Positions 1 to 11,303 are shown, counted from the stretch's first letter. The stretch is DNA of 64,000 bases from Lysobacteraceae bacterium P (GCA_005503055.1 SCOX01000011.1:84207-148206), one strand, 5' to 3'. The notes: generated from the letters alone by a model not told the origin. A program made the numbers and translations.

Positions 1-19
1 AACCTGCGGCTGGCCGAAA

Positions 20-51
20 CAAAAAGGGCGCGGATCGCTCCGCGCCCTTCG
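20..51 (-). terminator. Rho-independent terminator of the Bax-inhibitor gene
   Basis: A GC-rich stem (about 11 bp, arms near 26-36 and 40-50) is followed, when read on the minus strand, by a run of five T. It lies about 22 bases beyond the stop codon of the minus-strand membrane protein gene. Confidence 0.7.
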
Positions 52-73
52 TCCTATTCGCCTGGCGGCGAGA

Positions 74-838
74 TCAGTTGCGCGACTGCAATTTGGACAG
101 CAGGCGCAGGAACTCGACGTACAGCCAAACCAGCGTGACCATGAGGCCGAACGCGCCGTACCACTCCATGTACTTGGGCGCGTTCTGCTCCACGCCGGTT
201 TCGATGAAGTCGAAGTCCAGCACGAGGTTCAGCGCCGCGATCACCACCACGAACAGGCTGAAGCCGATGCCGATCAGGCCGGACTCGTGGATGAGCGGAA
301 TGCGGATGCCGAAGAACGACAGCGCCATCGACGCCAGGTAGACCAGCGCGATGCCGCCCGTCGCGGCGACCACGCCGAGCTTGAAGTTCTCCGTGGCCTT
401 GATAAGGCCCGAGCGATACGCGAAGAGCAGGGCGAACAGCGTGCCGAAGGTCAGCAACACCGCCTGCATCACGATGCCCGGGAACCGGTGCTCGAAGATC
501 GCGGAAATCGCGCCGAGGAAAAATCCCTCGGTCAGCGCGTACATCGGCGCGGTCACAGGCGCCCATTCCTTCTTGAAGACCGTCACCAGCGCGAACACGA
601 GGCCGCCGATGGCGCCGCCCAGGACGTAGGGCATGGCGCCCACCGCGCCGGTTTCGGTGAACTGCACCTGATTCCAGGCAAACGCGGCGGTGAGCACGCA
701 AAGCAGCAACAGCAAGCCGGTCTTGTTGACCGTGCCGTTAAGGGTCATCGCACCGCCGTCGCGCTGCACCACGGTGCCGCTGGAAAGGTCGAGGAAAGTG
801 CCTTCCTTCAGTGCGGGATTGCCGCTGCGTCCGATCAT
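74..838 (-). CDS. Bax inhibitor-1/YccA family membrane protein
   Basis: An integral membrane protein of 254 residues with about seven hydrophobic segments after a soluble N-terminus of roughly 50 residues. This matches the BI-1/YccA (UPF0005) family; related bacterial proteins act as inner-membrane calcium-leak channels or modulators of the FtsH protease. I chose the ATG at 838 (MIGRSGNPALKEG) because the longer frame adds Arg-rich residues with no support. It is a single-gene unit with its own terminator, transcribed away from the tRNA cluster. The family is clear from the alternating glycine-rich membrane segments; the exact physiological role is not shown by the sequence. Confidence 0.9.
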   Translation of the reverse strand: MIGRSGNPALKEGTFLDLSSGTVVQRDGGAMTLNGTVNKTGLLLLLCVLTAAFAWNQVQFTETGAVGAMPYVLGGAIGGLVFALVTVFKKEWAPVTAPMYALTEGFFLGAISAIFEHRFPGIVMQAVLLTFGTLFALLFAYRSGLIKATENFKLGVVAATGGIALVYLASMALSFFGIRIPLIHESGLIGIGFSLFVVVIAALNLVLDFDFIETGVEQNAPKYMEWYGAFGLMVTLVWLYVEFLRLLSKLQSRN

Positions 839-907
839 GTCGTCCCCTGTTCCGTGTCGATTGGAAGGCCCGAGCATACAACGCCGCCACGCGAGGGCCG
901 CCATGCG

Positions 908-937
908 TTGACAGGGGCGAGCGCTCCGGCCAGACTA
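908..937 (+). promoter_or_regulatory. Candidate sigma-70 promoter for the tRNA-Pro/Arg/His unit
   Basis: A perfect -35 hexamer TTGACA (908-913) lies about 70 bases before tRNA-Pro. The matching -10 region around 931-937 (CAGACT/AGACTA) is poor, so the call is tentative. Confidence 0.35.
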
Positions 938-980
938 GTCGGCCTTTCGCGGCGTTGGCGCGCAACGAAAGTCCCGGCCT

Positions 981-1057
981 CGGGGTATAGCTCAGCCTGG
1001 TAGAGCGCCAGCTTTGGGAGCTGGATGTCGTGGGTTCGAATCCCTCTGCCCCGACCA
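981..1057 (+). tRNA. tRNA-Pro (TGG)
   Basis: A full cloverleaf of 77 bases: acceptor CGGGGTA pairs with the 3' arm, the D-loop and the T-loop GGTTCGAATCC are present, the anticodon is TGG, and the 3' CCA is encoded. Confidence 0.97.
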
Positions 1058-1154
1058 TCCAGGACCAGACGATCCGGGGTGCGGTTTCCCAGGATCGGGA
1101 GCGGAAAGTTCGACCGACGGTTGACGCTGTAGTGTCAGTTAAGATGCAACGCTG

Positions 1155-1231
1155 GCGCCCGTAGCTCAACCGGATAGAGCACCGGCCTTCTAAGCCGGTG
1201 GTTGTGGGTTCGAGTCCCGCCGGGCGCGCCA
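1155..1231 (+). tRNA. tRNA-Arg (TCT)
   Basis: A 77-base tRNA. Acceptor GCGCCCG pairs with CGGGCGC, the anticodon loop reads CTTCTAA (anticodon TCT), the T-loop is GGTTCGAGTCC, and CCA is encoded. Confidence 0.97.
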
Positions 1232-1268
1232 ACAAGTGGTTAAAAAACCCGCGAAAACAAGCTTTATG

Positions 1269-1345
1269 GTGGCTGTAGCTCAGCTGGTTAGAGTACTGGA
1301 TTGTGATTCCAGATGTCGGGGGTTCGAGTCCCCTCAGCCACCCCA
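1269..1345 (+). tRNA. tRNA-His (GTG)
   Basis: A tRNA with acceptor GTGGCTG paired to CAGCCAC, anticodon GTG and encoded CCA. The base before position 1 is G (1268) and the discriminator is C, the G-1:C73 pair typical of tRNA-His. Confidence 0.97.
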
Positions 1346-1351
1346 GATGTG

Positions 1352-1380
1352 TTGGCGAAACGGTTTTTTATTGTTATAGT
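1352..1380 (+). promoter_or_regulatory. Sigma-70 promoter for tRNA-Lys
   Basis: A -35 box TTGGCG (1352-1357), a 17-base spacer and a -10 box TATAGT (1375-1380). The predicted start is near 1387, about 12 bases before the tRNA. tRNA-Lys therefore appears to be transcribed separately from the three upstream tRNAs. Confidence 0.65.
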
Positions 1381-1398
1381 TTCGCTTCTAGTTGTTCC

Positions 1399-1474
1399 GG
1401 GCCGTTAGCTCAGTTGGTAGAGCAGTTGACTCTTAATCAATAGGTCCAAGGTTCGAATCCTTGACGGCCCACCA
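1399..1474 (+). tRNA. tRNA-Lys (CTT)
   Basis: A 76-base tRNA: acceptor GGGCCGT pairs with ACGGCCC, the anticodon is CTT, the T-loop is GGTTCGAATCC, and CCA is encoded. A terminator follows at once. Confidence 0.97.
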
Positions 1475-1481
1475 ATCCCGG

Positions 1482-1513
1482 AAAGCACCTGGTTCCCCCA
1501 GGTGCTTTTTTCT
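1482..1513 (+). terminator. Terminator after tRNA-Lys
   Basis: An 11-bp stem (1482-1492 with 1498-1508) is followed by a T-rich run (TTTTTTTCTTTTT). It separates tRNA-Lys from tRNA-Leu. Confidence 0.85.
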
Positions 1514-1583
1514 TTTTCCGGGATATTTTCCCTTTCCGGGAAGCGCGGCCTAGAATGCCGCCGCGCCGATCGCCGGCGCCGAT

Positions 1584-1668
1584 GCGAAAGTGGCGGAATT
1601 GGTAGACGCCCTGGATTTAGGTTCCAGTGCCGCAAGGCGTGCGGGTTCGAGTCCCGCCTTTCGCACCA
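1584..1668 (+). tRNA. tRNA-Leu (TAG)
   Basis: A class II tRNA of 85 bases with a long variable arm. Acceptor GCGAAAG pairs with CTTTCGC, the anticodon is TAG, and CCA is encoded. The 249 bases between this tRNA and tig hold nothing else I can support. Confidence 0.97.
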
Positions 1669-1917
1669 GTCTGCCGCAGCCGCAGGCGTCCATTGCAGTT
1701 GAGCGAGCGCTCGCCAATGGCTGACCCAAGCCCGGCCGCTCCCCTTGCGCCCCCAAAAGCGGCCTCTCCCTGAATTGCTGCCACACGCTGGCGGCGAGGC
1801 CCGCAATCGGCGAAACTATTGCGTTCCGCTGGCCGCGAAGCGTGTCGCCCGGGTCGCGGTCAGAACAGGACCATCAACATCGTGCCGCGGCCGCTCGCCG
1901 CGGTGGCAGGAGTGGAT

Positions 1918-3216
1918 ATGCAAGTTTCCGTCGAATCGCTGGGTAATCTCGAACGCCGCATGACCTTCAGCCTGCCGGCGGAACGTCTGGAAGCCCAGGT
2001 TGGCGGCCGTCTGCGCGAGATCTCGCGCGGCGCCAAAATCAAGGGCTTCCGTCCCGGCAAGGTGCCGGCCAAGGTGATCGAGCAGCGCTTTGGCGCCCAG
2101 GTTCGCGCCGACATCCTCAACGACCTGCTGCGCGAAGGCTTCAGCAACGCGGTCCGTCAGGAATCGCTGCAGATCGCCGGCAACCCGCAGATCGTGCCGG
2201 CCTCGGGCGACGACCAGCTCTCTTACGTGGCCACGTTCGAAGTGGTCCCGGACTTCGGCGAGATCGACGTCGCCAAGCTCAATGTTGTGCGCCACGTGTC
2301 CGAAGTCGCCGACGCCGACATCGACGCGATGATCGAGAACCTGCGCCTGCAGCGCCGTACCTGGAACGCCGTCGAGCGTGAAGCCGCCATCGGTGACGCG
2401 GTCGAGATCGAGACGTTCTCGCAGGTGGGCGATGACCGCCTGCCGGTCGAAGGCGTCGAGCGCGGCGCCACGATCATCGGTTCGGCCGCCATGTTCCCGG
2501 CGATCGAGTCGGCCCTGGTCGGCATGAAGGCCGGCGACGAGAAGGCCGTCGATGTCGAGTTCCCGGCCGATTGGCGCGTGCTGCAGTTCGCCGGCAAGAC
2601 GGTGAAGGTGACCTTGAAGGCCACCAAGGTGTCCGAGTCCGTGCTGCCGGAAGTGGACGCCCCCTTCATCAAGAGCTTCGGCGTGCGCAGCGGCGACGCC
2701 GACCAGTTCCGCGCCGATATCCGCAGCAACCTGGAGCGCGAACTCAAGGGCGCGCTGATGACCCGCCTGCGTCGGGAAGTCGGTGAGCAGCTGATCGCCG
2801 CCTACGCGCACGTCGAAATGCCGCCGAAGCTGGTCGAGGGCGAGGCCCGCGACATGGCCCGTCAGACCATCGAGGCCGCCCGCCGCCAGGGCCGTGCCAT
2901 CGGTGAGATTCCGGCAGACGCCCACGTGGGTTTCATGGACGCAGCGCGCAAGCGCGTGCTGGTGGGCCTGCTGGTGGGCGAGATCGCCCGTCGCAACGAG
3001 CTCCGCCTGGAGTCCAAGCGCGTGACCGAAACGCTGAACCTGATCGCCTCGACCTACGAAGAGCCGCAGCAGGTCGTCGAGCTGTACCGCAACGACGCGC
3101 AGCTGATGTCCGGCCTGCAGGCCCGCGTGATGGAAGAGCAGGTGATCGATTGGATCGCCGAGCGCGCGCAGCACACCGAGCAGGCGCTCGCGTTCAACGA
3201 AGCGATCCGCCAGTAA
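1918..3216 (+). CDS. tig: Trigger factor, ribosome-associated chaperone
   Basis: Trigger factor binds ribosomal protein L23 near the peptide exit tunnel and is the first chaperone that nascent chains meet; it also has FKBP-type prolyl isomerase activity. The product is 432 residues, the usual family length. The N-terminal ribosome-binding domain carries the signature GFRPGKVP at about residues 43-50 (E. coli: GFRKGKVP). A divergent FKBP-like domain follows at about 160-245 and a helical C-terminal chaperone domain ends the protein. The ATG at 1918 ([14 protein letters not shown]) matches the family N-terminus; the longer open frame upstream is unsupported. Gene order tig-clpP-clpX-lon is the same as in E. 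coli. Confidence 0.97.
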   Translation: MQVSVESLGNLERRMTFSLPAERLEAQVGGRLREISRGAKIKGFRPGKVPAKVIEQRFGAQVRADILNDLLREGFSNAVRQESLQIAGNPQIVPASGDDQLSYVATFEVVPDFGEIDVAKLNVVRHVSEVADADIDAMIENLRLQRRTWNAVEREAAIGDAVEIETFSQVGDDRLPVEGVERGATIIGSAAMFPAIESALVGMKAGDEKAVDVEFPADWRVLQFAGKTVKVTLKATKVSESVLPEVDAPFIKSFGVRSGDADQFRADIRSNLERELKGALMTRLRREVGEQLIAAYAHVEMPPKLVEGEARDMARQTIEAARRQGRAIGEIPADAHVGFMDAARKRVLVGLLVGEIARRNELRLESKRVTETLNLIASTYEEPQQVVELYRNDAQLMSGLQARVMEEQVIDWIAERAQHTEQALAFNEAIRQ

Positions 3217-3267
3217 TCGTTCCACGGCCGCGGCATGCCGCGGCCGGTTTCACCGAAGGACGCGCCC

Positions 3268-3296
3268 CTTGCGCTCCGGTCCGGTTGGCCCCAAGT
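3268..3296 (+). promoter_or_regulatory. Sigma-32-like heat-shock promoter of clpP
   Basis: CTTGCGC (3268-3274), a 14-base spacer and CCCCAAGT (3289-3296) resemble the RpoH consensus CTTGAAA-N11-16-CCCCATNT. The predicted start is near 3303, about 50 bases before clpP. The same architecture with the same spacer stands before lon. Confidence 0.5.
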
Positions 3297-3352
3297 TGAC
3301 CGGACCGCGCTTTCCCGAGCGCCCCATATCCGCCCCCAAGGTGCCGTCGAAC

Positions 3353-3979
3353 ATGGACAACCTGACCAGAGCTTTGAACCTCGTCCCGATGGTGGTCGAA
3401 CAGACCAGCCGGGGCGAGCGCGCCTATGACATCTATTCGCGCCTCCTGAAGGAGCGAGTGATCTTCCTCGTAGGCGGCGTGGACGACCACGTCGCGAACG
3501 TGATCGTCGCGCAGATGCTGTTCCTGGAGGCCGAGAATCCCGAGAAGGACATCAGCCTCTACATCAATTCGCCCGGTGGCGTGGTTACGGCCGGTCTGGC
3601 GATCTACGACACCATGCAGTACATCAAGCCGGACGTGAGCACCATCTGCGTCGGCCAGGCCGCCTCGATGGGCGCGCTGCTGCTGGCTGCCGGCGCCAAG
3701 GGCAAGCGCTATGCGTTGCCGAACTCGCGCGTGATGATCCACCAGCCCTTGGGCGGCTTCCAGGGCCAGGCCACGGACATCGACATCCACGCTCGCGAGA
3801 TCCTGACGCTGCGCCAGCGCCTGAACGAGATCCTGGCCAAGCACACCGGCCAGGCGCTGGAGACCATCGCGCGCGATACCGAGCGCGACAACTTCAAGAG
3901 CGCCGAGGCGGCTCGCGAGTACGGTCTGGTGGACCAGGTGCTCGAGCGCCGTCCGGAAGACTCGATTCAGGCCACCTGA
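3353..3979 (+). CDS. clpP: ATP-dependent Clp protease proteolytic subunit
   Basis: The serine peptidase that forms the double heptameric ring of ClpXP/ClpAP and degrades substrates fed in by the AAA+ unfoldase. The product is 208 residues, normal for the family. The nucleophile is Ser105 in [14 protein letters not shown] and the general base is His130 in MIHQPLGG; the acidic residue lies downstream. The ATG at 3353 ([17 protein letters not shown]) was chosen; the family usually has a short cleaved propeptide. It lies 136 bases after tig, with a heat-shock-like promoter in the gap, and 163 bases before clpX. A GC hairpin without a T-run lies at about 4021-4043. Confidence 0.97.
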   Translation: MDNLTRALNLVPMVVEQTSRGERAYDIYSRLLKERVIFLVGGVDDHVANVIVAQMLFLEAENPEKDISLYINSPGGVVTAGLAIYDTMQYIKPDVSTICVGQAASMGALLLAAGAKGKRYALPNSRVMIHQPLGGFQGQATDIDIHAREILTLRQRLNEILAKHTGQALETIARDTERDNFKSAEAAREYGLVDQVLERRPEDSIQAT

Positions 3980-4142
3980 CGGTCCTCCAGACCTTTGATC
4001 CACCCCTTTTCCGACCCGTGAACCGGCCCGCGAAGCGGGCCGGAGCGCTGTGTTATCCTCGGGCAGCACCACCTGAACACGTCCGGCCACGGCCACCTTT
4101 AGACCGGCGAGTTCAAGACACGAGCACCATTTGGGCAAAAGC

Positions 4143-5435
4143 ATGAGCGACGACCGACAGGGCCGCAGCACCGGCGACAGCAACAAGATTCTCTACTGCT
4201 CGTTCTGCGGCAAGAGCCAGCACGAGGTCCGCAAGCTCATCGCGGGCCCGAGCGTGTTCATCTGCGATGAATGCGTCGAGCTGTGCAACGACATCATCCG
4301 CGAGGAACTCGAGGAAAAGGCGCAGTCGGCACGCAGCCACCTGCCCAAGCCGCGCGAGATCCTCGAAGTGCTCGACCAGTACGTGATCGGCCAGCAGCGC
4401 GCCAAGCGCACGCTCGCGGTCGCCGTGTACAACCATTACAAGCGCATCGAGAGCCGCCAGAAGAACGACGACGTCGAACTGGCGAAGTCGAACATCCTCC
4501 TGGTCGGACCGACCGGTTCGGGCAAGACGCTGCTGGCCGAGACGCTGGCGCGCCTGCTCAACGTGCCGTTCACGATCGCCGATGCGACCACGCTGACCGA
4601 AGCCGGCTACGTCGGCGAGGACGTGGAAAACATCATCCAGAAGCTGCTGCAGAAGTGCGACTACGACGTCGAGAAGGCGCAGCAGGGCATCGTCTATATC
4701 GACGAGATCGACAAGATCTCGCGCAAGAGCGACAACCCGTCCATCACCCGCGACGTGTCGGGCGAGGGCGTGCAGCAGGCACTGCTGAAGTTGATCGAAG
4801 GCACCGTTGCCAGCGTCCCGCCGCAGGGCGGTCGCAAGCATCCGCAGCAGGAATTCCTGCAGGTCGACACGCGCAACATCCTGTTCGTCGTCGGTGGCGC
4901 GTTCGCCGGTCTGGACAAGATCATCCAGCAACGCAGCACTGAAGCAGGCGGCATCGGCTTCGGCGCCAAGGTGAAGAGCAGCGAGCGCAAGAACGATATC
5001 GGCAAGCTCCTGGCCGACGTCGAGCCGGAAGATCTGATCAAGTTCGGCCTGATCCCCGAGTTCGTGGGCCGCCTGCCGGTGGTCGCCACGCTCGAGGAGT
5101 TGGACGAAGCCGCTCTGATCACGATCCTCACCGAGCCGAAGAACGCCATCACCAAACAGTTCAAGAAGCTGTTCGAGATGGAAAGCGTCGAGCTGGAATT
5201 CCGCCCCGATGCCTTGGCCGCGATCGCCCGCAAGGCGCTCAAACGCAAGACCGGCGCCCGTGGCCTGCGCACCATCGTCGAATCGGTCCTGCTGGACACG
5301 ATGTACGAGCTGCCTTCGCTGGAAAACGTCAGCAAGGTGGTGGTGGACGAGTCGGTCATTGACCACAAGACCGAGCCGTACCTGATCTACCAGACGCCGC
5401 CTCCGGCGGCTCCGAAGGTCGCCGCCGCCGACTGA
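4143..5435 (+). CDS. clpX: ATP-dependent Clp protease ATP-binding subunit ClpX
   Basis: An AAA+ unfoldase that recognises tagged proteins (for example ssrA-tagged ones) and threads them into ClpP. The product is 430 residues. The N-terminal zinc-binding domain has Cys19, Cys22, Cys41 and Cys44. Walker A is GPTGSGKT, with Lys128, and Walker B is VYIDEIDKI. The GYVGEDVE pore segment, the RSK sensor region and the ClpP-binding IGF loop (GGIGFGAK) are visible. The ATG at 4143 ([11 protein letters not shown]) is preferred over an upstream TTG at 4131. It lies between clpP and lon as in most gammaproteobacteria. Confidence 0.97.
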   Translation: MSDDRQGRSTGDSNKILYCSFCGKSQHEVRKLIAGPSVFICDECVELCNDIIREELEEKAQSARSHLPKPREILEVLDQYVIGQQRAKRTLAVAVYNHYKRIESRQKNDDVELAKSNILLVGPTGSGKTLLAETLARLLNVPFTIADATTLTEAGYVGEDVENIIQKLLQKCDYDVEKAQQGIVYIDEIDKISRKSDNPSITRDVSGEGVQQALLKLIEGTVASVPPQGGRKHPQQEFLQVDTRNILFVVGGAFAGLDKIIQQRSTEAGGIGFGAKVKSSERKNDIGKLLADVEPEDLIKFGLIPEFVGRLPVVATLEELDEAALITILTEPKNAITKQFKKLFEMESVELEFRPDALAAIARKALKRKTGARGLRTIVESVLLDTMYELPSLENVSKVVVDESVIDHKTEPYLIYQTPPPAAPKVAAAD

Positions 5436-5539
5436 CGGCGGCGTGACGGCGGTCCCGCCTTCGGCATCGCGAAGGCCTGGCTAACCGCCTGATTCAAAAC
5501 GATTAATCGCCATCGGCCCGCAGCGTCGTCTGCGGGCCG

Positions 5540-5568
5540 CTTGCATCCGTTCGCGCCGGACCCCATAA
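5540..5568 (+). promoter_or_regulatory. Sigma-32-like heat-shock promoter of lon
   Basis: CTTGCAT (5540-5546), a 14-base spacer and CCCCATAA (5561-5568) closely match the RpoH consensus. The predicted start is near 5575, giving a leader of about 70 bases before the lon ATG. Confidence 0.6.
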
Positions 5569-5643
5569 CCGTCGCCATGGGCTGTGCATGCCCACCAGAT
5601 CCCTCGGGCGGTCCCGCCCGCACCCGTTTTCCCGGAGTCCCCC

Positions 5644-8079
<2,436 letters not shown>

Positions 8080-8143
8080 CTCGCACCGCTGGTCGGATGC
8101 GGCTGAAAAACGCTGGAAGCCGCGTCACAGCTAGCTTTCCAGC

Positions 8144-8172
8144 TTGCGGCACCAAAATGCCGCTGGTATAAC
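8144..8172 (+). promoter_or_regulatory. Sigma-70 promoter of hupB
   Basis: TTGCGG (8144-8149), a 17-base spacer and TATAAC (8167-8172). The predicted start is near 8179, giving a 5' leader of about 120 bases before hupB, long enough for post-transcriptional control. Confidence 0.6.
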
Positions 8173-8300
8173 GGCTGCGGACCGCGCAGACCATTGCAGC
8201 GCAATGGCTGCGCGGCAAGAGTCGATCGGGGGGAACGCCTTCGATTACATGCTGCTTCTTACGAACCTGCGGCATCAATCCGCACAGGGAGTCAAAACGA

Positions 8301-8573
8301 ATGAACAAGGCTGAGTTTGTTGGCGCCGTCGCCGAGGCCGCCGAGCTGTCCAAGACCGACGCCGCGAACGCCGTCGACGCCATGATCAACGTCGTCACCA
8401 AGGCGCTCAAGAAGGGCGACACGGTCACGTTGGTCGGCTTCGGTACCTTCCAGGTCCGCAAGCGCGCCGCCCGTCAGGGCCGCAACCCGAAGACCGGCGA
8501 GACGATCAAGATCAAGGCCTCGAAGAATCCGGCCTTCAAGGCTGGCAAGGCGCTGAAGGATGCCGTAAACTAA
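8301..8573 (+). CDS. hupB: DNA-binding protein HU-beta
   Basis: A small histone-like dimeric protein that bends DNA and organises the nucleoid. The product is 90 residues, exactly family size. It has the helical N-terminus [20 protein letters not shown], the [18 protein letters not shown] beta-arm region with the conserved Arg-Asn-Pro tip, and the C-terminal helix. A ribosome binding site (GGGAG) lies about 10 bases before the ATG. It stands after lon and before ppiD as in E. coli. The stop codon is only 13 bases from tRNA-Val with no terminator between, so mRNA and tRNA are probably made as one transcript. Confidence 0.97.
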   Translation: MNKAEFVGAVAEAAELSKTDAANAVDAMINVVTKALKKGDTVTLVGFGTFQVRKRAARQGRNPKTGETIKIKASKNPAFKAGKALKDAVN

Positions 8574-8586
8574 GCGACTCGCCGAC

Positions 8587-8661
8587 GGGTGCTTAGCTCA
8601 GCGGTAGAGCGTCTCCTTTACACGGAGAGGGTCGGGGGTTCGAAACCCTCAGCACCCACCA
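8587..8661 (+). tRNA. tRNA-Val (TAC)
   Basis: A 75-base tRNA: acceptor GGGTGCT pairs with AGCACCC, the anticodon is TAC, the T-loop is GGTTCGAAACC, and CCA is encoded. It begins 13 bases after the hupB stop. Confidence 0.97.
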
Positions 8662-8700
8662 TCAAGCACCCCGCGGGTTGTTTGAAGAGTTTCGAAGCGC

Positions 8701-8777
8701 GGAGTGGTAGTTCAGTCGGTTAGAATGCTGGCCTGTCACGCCGGAGGTCGCGGGTTCGAGTCCCGTCCACTCCGCCA
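8701..8777 (+). tRNA. tRNA-Asp (GTC), copy 1
   Basis: A 77-base tRNA with acceptor GGAGTGG paired to CCACTCC, anticodon GTC, discriminator G and encoded CCA. It is identical to the copy at 8889. Confidence 0.97.
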
Positions 8778-8785
8778 GTTTCGTC

Positions 8786-8818
8786 AAGGGCGCCGGAAAC
8801 GGCGCCTTTGGTTTTATA
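8786..8818 (+). terminator. Terminator after tRNA-Asp copy 1
   Basis: The stem GGCGCC/GGCGCC (8789-8794 with 8801-8806) is followed by TTTGGTTTTAT. A TATAAT sequence overlaps its end (8815-8820) but has no good -35 partner. Confidence 0.7.
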
Positions 8819-8888
8819 ATGAGTGAGTCGACCGGAATCGCGATTCATCGCGTCGGGTCAGGGGCGAAAGCTCCAGATGTCAAAATGC

Positions 8889-8965
8889 GGAGTGGTAGTT
8901 CAGTCGGTTAGAATGCTGGCCTGTCACGCCGGAGGTCGCGGGTTCGAGTCCCGTCCACTCCGCCA
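8889..8965 (+). tRNA. tRNA-Asp (GTC), copy 2
   Basis: Identical in sequence to copy 1: 77 bases, anticodon GTC, CCA encoded. It is followed by its own terminator. Confidence 0.97.
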
Positions 8966-8974
8966 GTTTTGCCG

Positions 8975-9006
8975 AAGGGCGCCGGAAACGGCGCCCTTTG
9001 TTTTTC
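8975..9006 (+). terminator. Terminator after tRNA-Asp copy 2
   Basis: A 9-bp stem (8975-8983 with 8990-8998) is followed by TTTGTTTTT. Confidence 0.85.
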
Positions 9007-9209
9007 GGCTTCCGGAAAGCGCTCTGCATTCGTCTGCGCGGGCGGCCGCGAAGGTCCGCTCCCGGGGATGTCGGCCTCACGCGCTGTCGGGACCGTGCGC
9101 TGACCCGAATGCCCACGGGCTCCGGCCGTCGAAATTCCCGCTAGCCAGTCCGCCGTGGCGGCGCCCAGCGCGCTAAACTGCCCGGCTTACGACTGAACGC
9201 GTCCCGGAT

Positions 9210-11189
9210 ATGCTGCAAAAACTTCGCGACAAGACCTCCGGCTGGATCGCCACCGTGATCCTTGGCCTGTTGATCATCCCCTTCGCCTTCGTCGGCATCG
9301 AGCAGTACCTCGGTCAGCGCACCGATTCCTCGGTCGCCCGAATCGATGCGCCCCCGGCCTGGTGGCCTTCCGCACCTGCGTGGTGGCCGGTATCGGTGTT
9401 CTGGACGCACGAGAAGATCGGCGTAGACGAATTCCGCAATCGTTTCGAGCAGGAACGTCAGCGGCGCCGCGCGCAGCAGGGCGAGGCCTTCGACGCCCGC
9501 GCCTTCGAAAGCGCGGACAACAAGCGCGCCATCCTCGACTCGCTGATCGACGCGCGCGTGCAGCAGTTGTCCGCGCAGCGCCAGGGACTGGTCGTCAGCA
9601 ACGCGATGGTGCAAAAGGCGATCATGGACGTGCCGGGCTTCCAGGTGGACGGCAAGTTCAACTACGACCGCTACAAGCTCGCGCTCGCTTCGCTGGCTCC
9701 GCCGCAGAGCGAGCCGCAGTTCGAGCGGAACGTGCGCGAAGACCTGCAGCGTTCCATGCTCGCCATGGGCGTGGGCAGCAGCAACTTCGTCACCAGCGCC
9801 GAGATGGACCGCCTGATCCGCCTGATGGGCGAACAGCGCGACGTCGCCCTGCTGCTGCTGCCGCCGCCGGCCGCCGACACCGCCGCGGTCAGCGCCGCGG
9901 AGATCCAGCAGTGGTACGACGGCCATGCGGCGCAGTACCGCGCGCCGGAGGCCGTGGAGATCGAGTTCGTCGAGGTCGACGCCAGCAAGTTGCCGGCCGT
10001 GGCGCCGGCCGACGATGCCACGCTGCGCCAGCGCTACGAGCAGGAGAAGAACCGTTTCGTCGAAGCCGAGCAGCGCCTGGCCTCGCACATCCTGGTTCGC
10101 GTGGAAGAGGGTGCCGACGCCGCCGCGCAGAAGGCTGCCGAAGACAAGGCCAAGCGCCTGGCCGAGCAGGCCAAGGCCGCCGGTGCTGACTTCGCAGCGC
10201 TGGCCCGCGCCAACAGCGACGACACCGGCTCCCAGGCGGGTGGCGGCGACCTGGGCTGGGTGAGCAAGGGCATGATGGTCGCGCCGTTCGAGAACGCGCT
10301 GTTCGCGATGAAGGCCGGCGAAGTGAGCGGTCCGGTGAAGAGCGAATTCGGTTGGCACGTGATCCAGTTGCGCGAAGTGAAGACCGGCGCGCAGGAAGCG
10401 TTCGAAACGGTGCGCGAATCGCTCGCACGCGAACAGGCCGATGCCGACCGCGAACGCGCCACGAGCGAGATCACCAGCCGCTTGGTCGATCTGACGCTGA
10501 AGAATCCGTCGTCGCTGGCTCCGGCCGCGCGTGAGATGAACCTGCCGTTGCAGAAGCTCGGTCCGTTCTCGCGTGCGAACGCGCCGGGCATCGCCGCCAA
10601 CCCGGCCGTGCAACGCGTCGCGTTCTCCGAGGATGCGATCCAGGACGGCGCCATCAGCGACCCGATCGAGATCGCGCCCGGTCATAGCGTGATGATCCGC
10701 GTCACCGCACACACGCCCGAGCGCGCCCAGCCGCTTGCGCAGGTGCGCGAACAGGTCATTGCCGCCGTGCGTGCCGACCGTGCTGCCAAGGCCGCGCGCA
10801 AGGACGCCGAGGCCTTGGTTGCGCGACTGAACCAGGGCGAGACGCTGGACGCGATCGCCGCTTCGAAGCAACTACCGCCGCCGCAGGTCCTGCCGGGCGT
10901 GCCGCGCGGCGCGCCGGTGCCGGAAGCCTCGGTGGCCGAAGCGATCTTCGGCGTTCCGGTCCCGGCTGCTGGCAAGGTGTCGGCCGGTCAGGCCGCGCTG
11001 TCGAACGGCGGCACCGTGCTCTTCACGGTCAACAAGGTCACGCCAGGCGATGTCGCAAGCCTGCCGCCGCAGCAACGCGAAATGCTGCAGCAGCAGATCG
11101 CGCAGGTCGGTGGCGGCGACGATGTGCGCGCGCTGGTCGACGCGCTGCGCAAGCGCGTCAAGGTGCAGGTGGTCGAGCAGAACCTGTGA
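9210..11189 (+). CDS. ppiD: SurA N-terminal/parvulin-domain periplasmic folding factor PpiD
   Basis: A membrane-anchored periplasmic chaperone and peptidyl-prolyl isomerase homologue that receives proteins leaving the Sec translocon. The product is 659 residues. It has a short cytoplasmic start, one transmembrane segment (about 13-34, TVILGLLIIPFAFVGIEQY), a SurA-like N-terminal region, a parvulin domain (about 285-385, with SHILVRVEEG and the GGGDLGWVSKG turn) and a long C-terminal domain. Just after the membrane segment there is a Trp/Pro-rich insertion (APPAWWPSAPAWWP, about residues 48-63) in the region where E. coli PpiD continues directly into the SurA-like fold. The position after hupB matches E. 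coli. Confidence 0.93.
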   Translation: MLQKLRDKTSGWIATVILGLLIIPFAFVGIEQYLGQRTDSSVARIDAPPAWWPSAPAWWPVSVFWTHEKIGVDEFRNRFEQERQRRRAQQGEAFDARAFESADNKRAILDSLIDARVQQLSAQRQGLVVSNAMVQKAIMDVPGFQVDGKFNYDRYKLALASLAPPQSEPQFERNVREDLQRSMLAMGVGSSNFVTSAEMDRLIRLMGEQRDVALLLLPPPAADTAAVSAAEIQQWYDGHAAQYRAPEAVEIEFVEVDASKLPAVAPADDATLRQRYEQEKNRFVEAEQRLASHILVRVEEGADAAAQKAAEDKAKRLAEQAKAAGADFAALARANSDDTGSQAGGGDLGWVSKGMMVAPFENALFAMKAGEVSGPVKSEFGWHVIQLREVKTGAQEAFETVRESLAREQADADRERATSEITSRLVDLTLKNPSSLAPAAREMNLPLQKLGPFSRANAPGIAANPAVQRVAFSEDAIQDGAISDPIEIAPGHSVMIRVTAHTPERAQPLAQVREQVIAAVRADRAAKAARKDAEALVARLNQGETLDAIAASKQLPPPQVLPGVPRGAPVPEASVAEAIFGVPVPAAGKVSAGQAALSNGGTVLFTVNKVTPGDVASLPPQQREMLQQQIAQVGGGDDVRALVDALRKRVKVQVVEQNL

Positions 11190-11241
11190 CCATCGTGCGA
11201 CGTGCCGGCATCCGGCATGTCGCGAGGTTCGAGCAGAAATG

Positions 11242-11273
11242 AAAAGGCCCGGCGATGCCGGGCCTTTTTTTTT
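11242..11273. terminator. Bidirectional terminator between ppiD and fabI
   Basis: A stem of about 12 bp (AAAAGGCCCGGC with its complement) is flanked by A on one side and nine T on the other, so it can end both the plus-strand ppiD transcript and the minus-strand fabI transcript. Confidence 0.9.
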
Positions 11274-11303
11274 CGAAGCAAAGCGCCGCATCGCGAAGCG
11301 GCC

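Larger units (their letters stand above)
8701..9006 (+). repeat. Tandem duplication of a tRNA-Asp plus terminator unit
   Basis: The 77-base tRNA-Asp gene and the terminator behind it occur twice, at 8701-8818 and 8889-9006. The tRNA parts are identical. The terminators share the stem and loop GGCGCCGGAAACGGCGCC and differ only at the edges. Confidence 0.85.
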
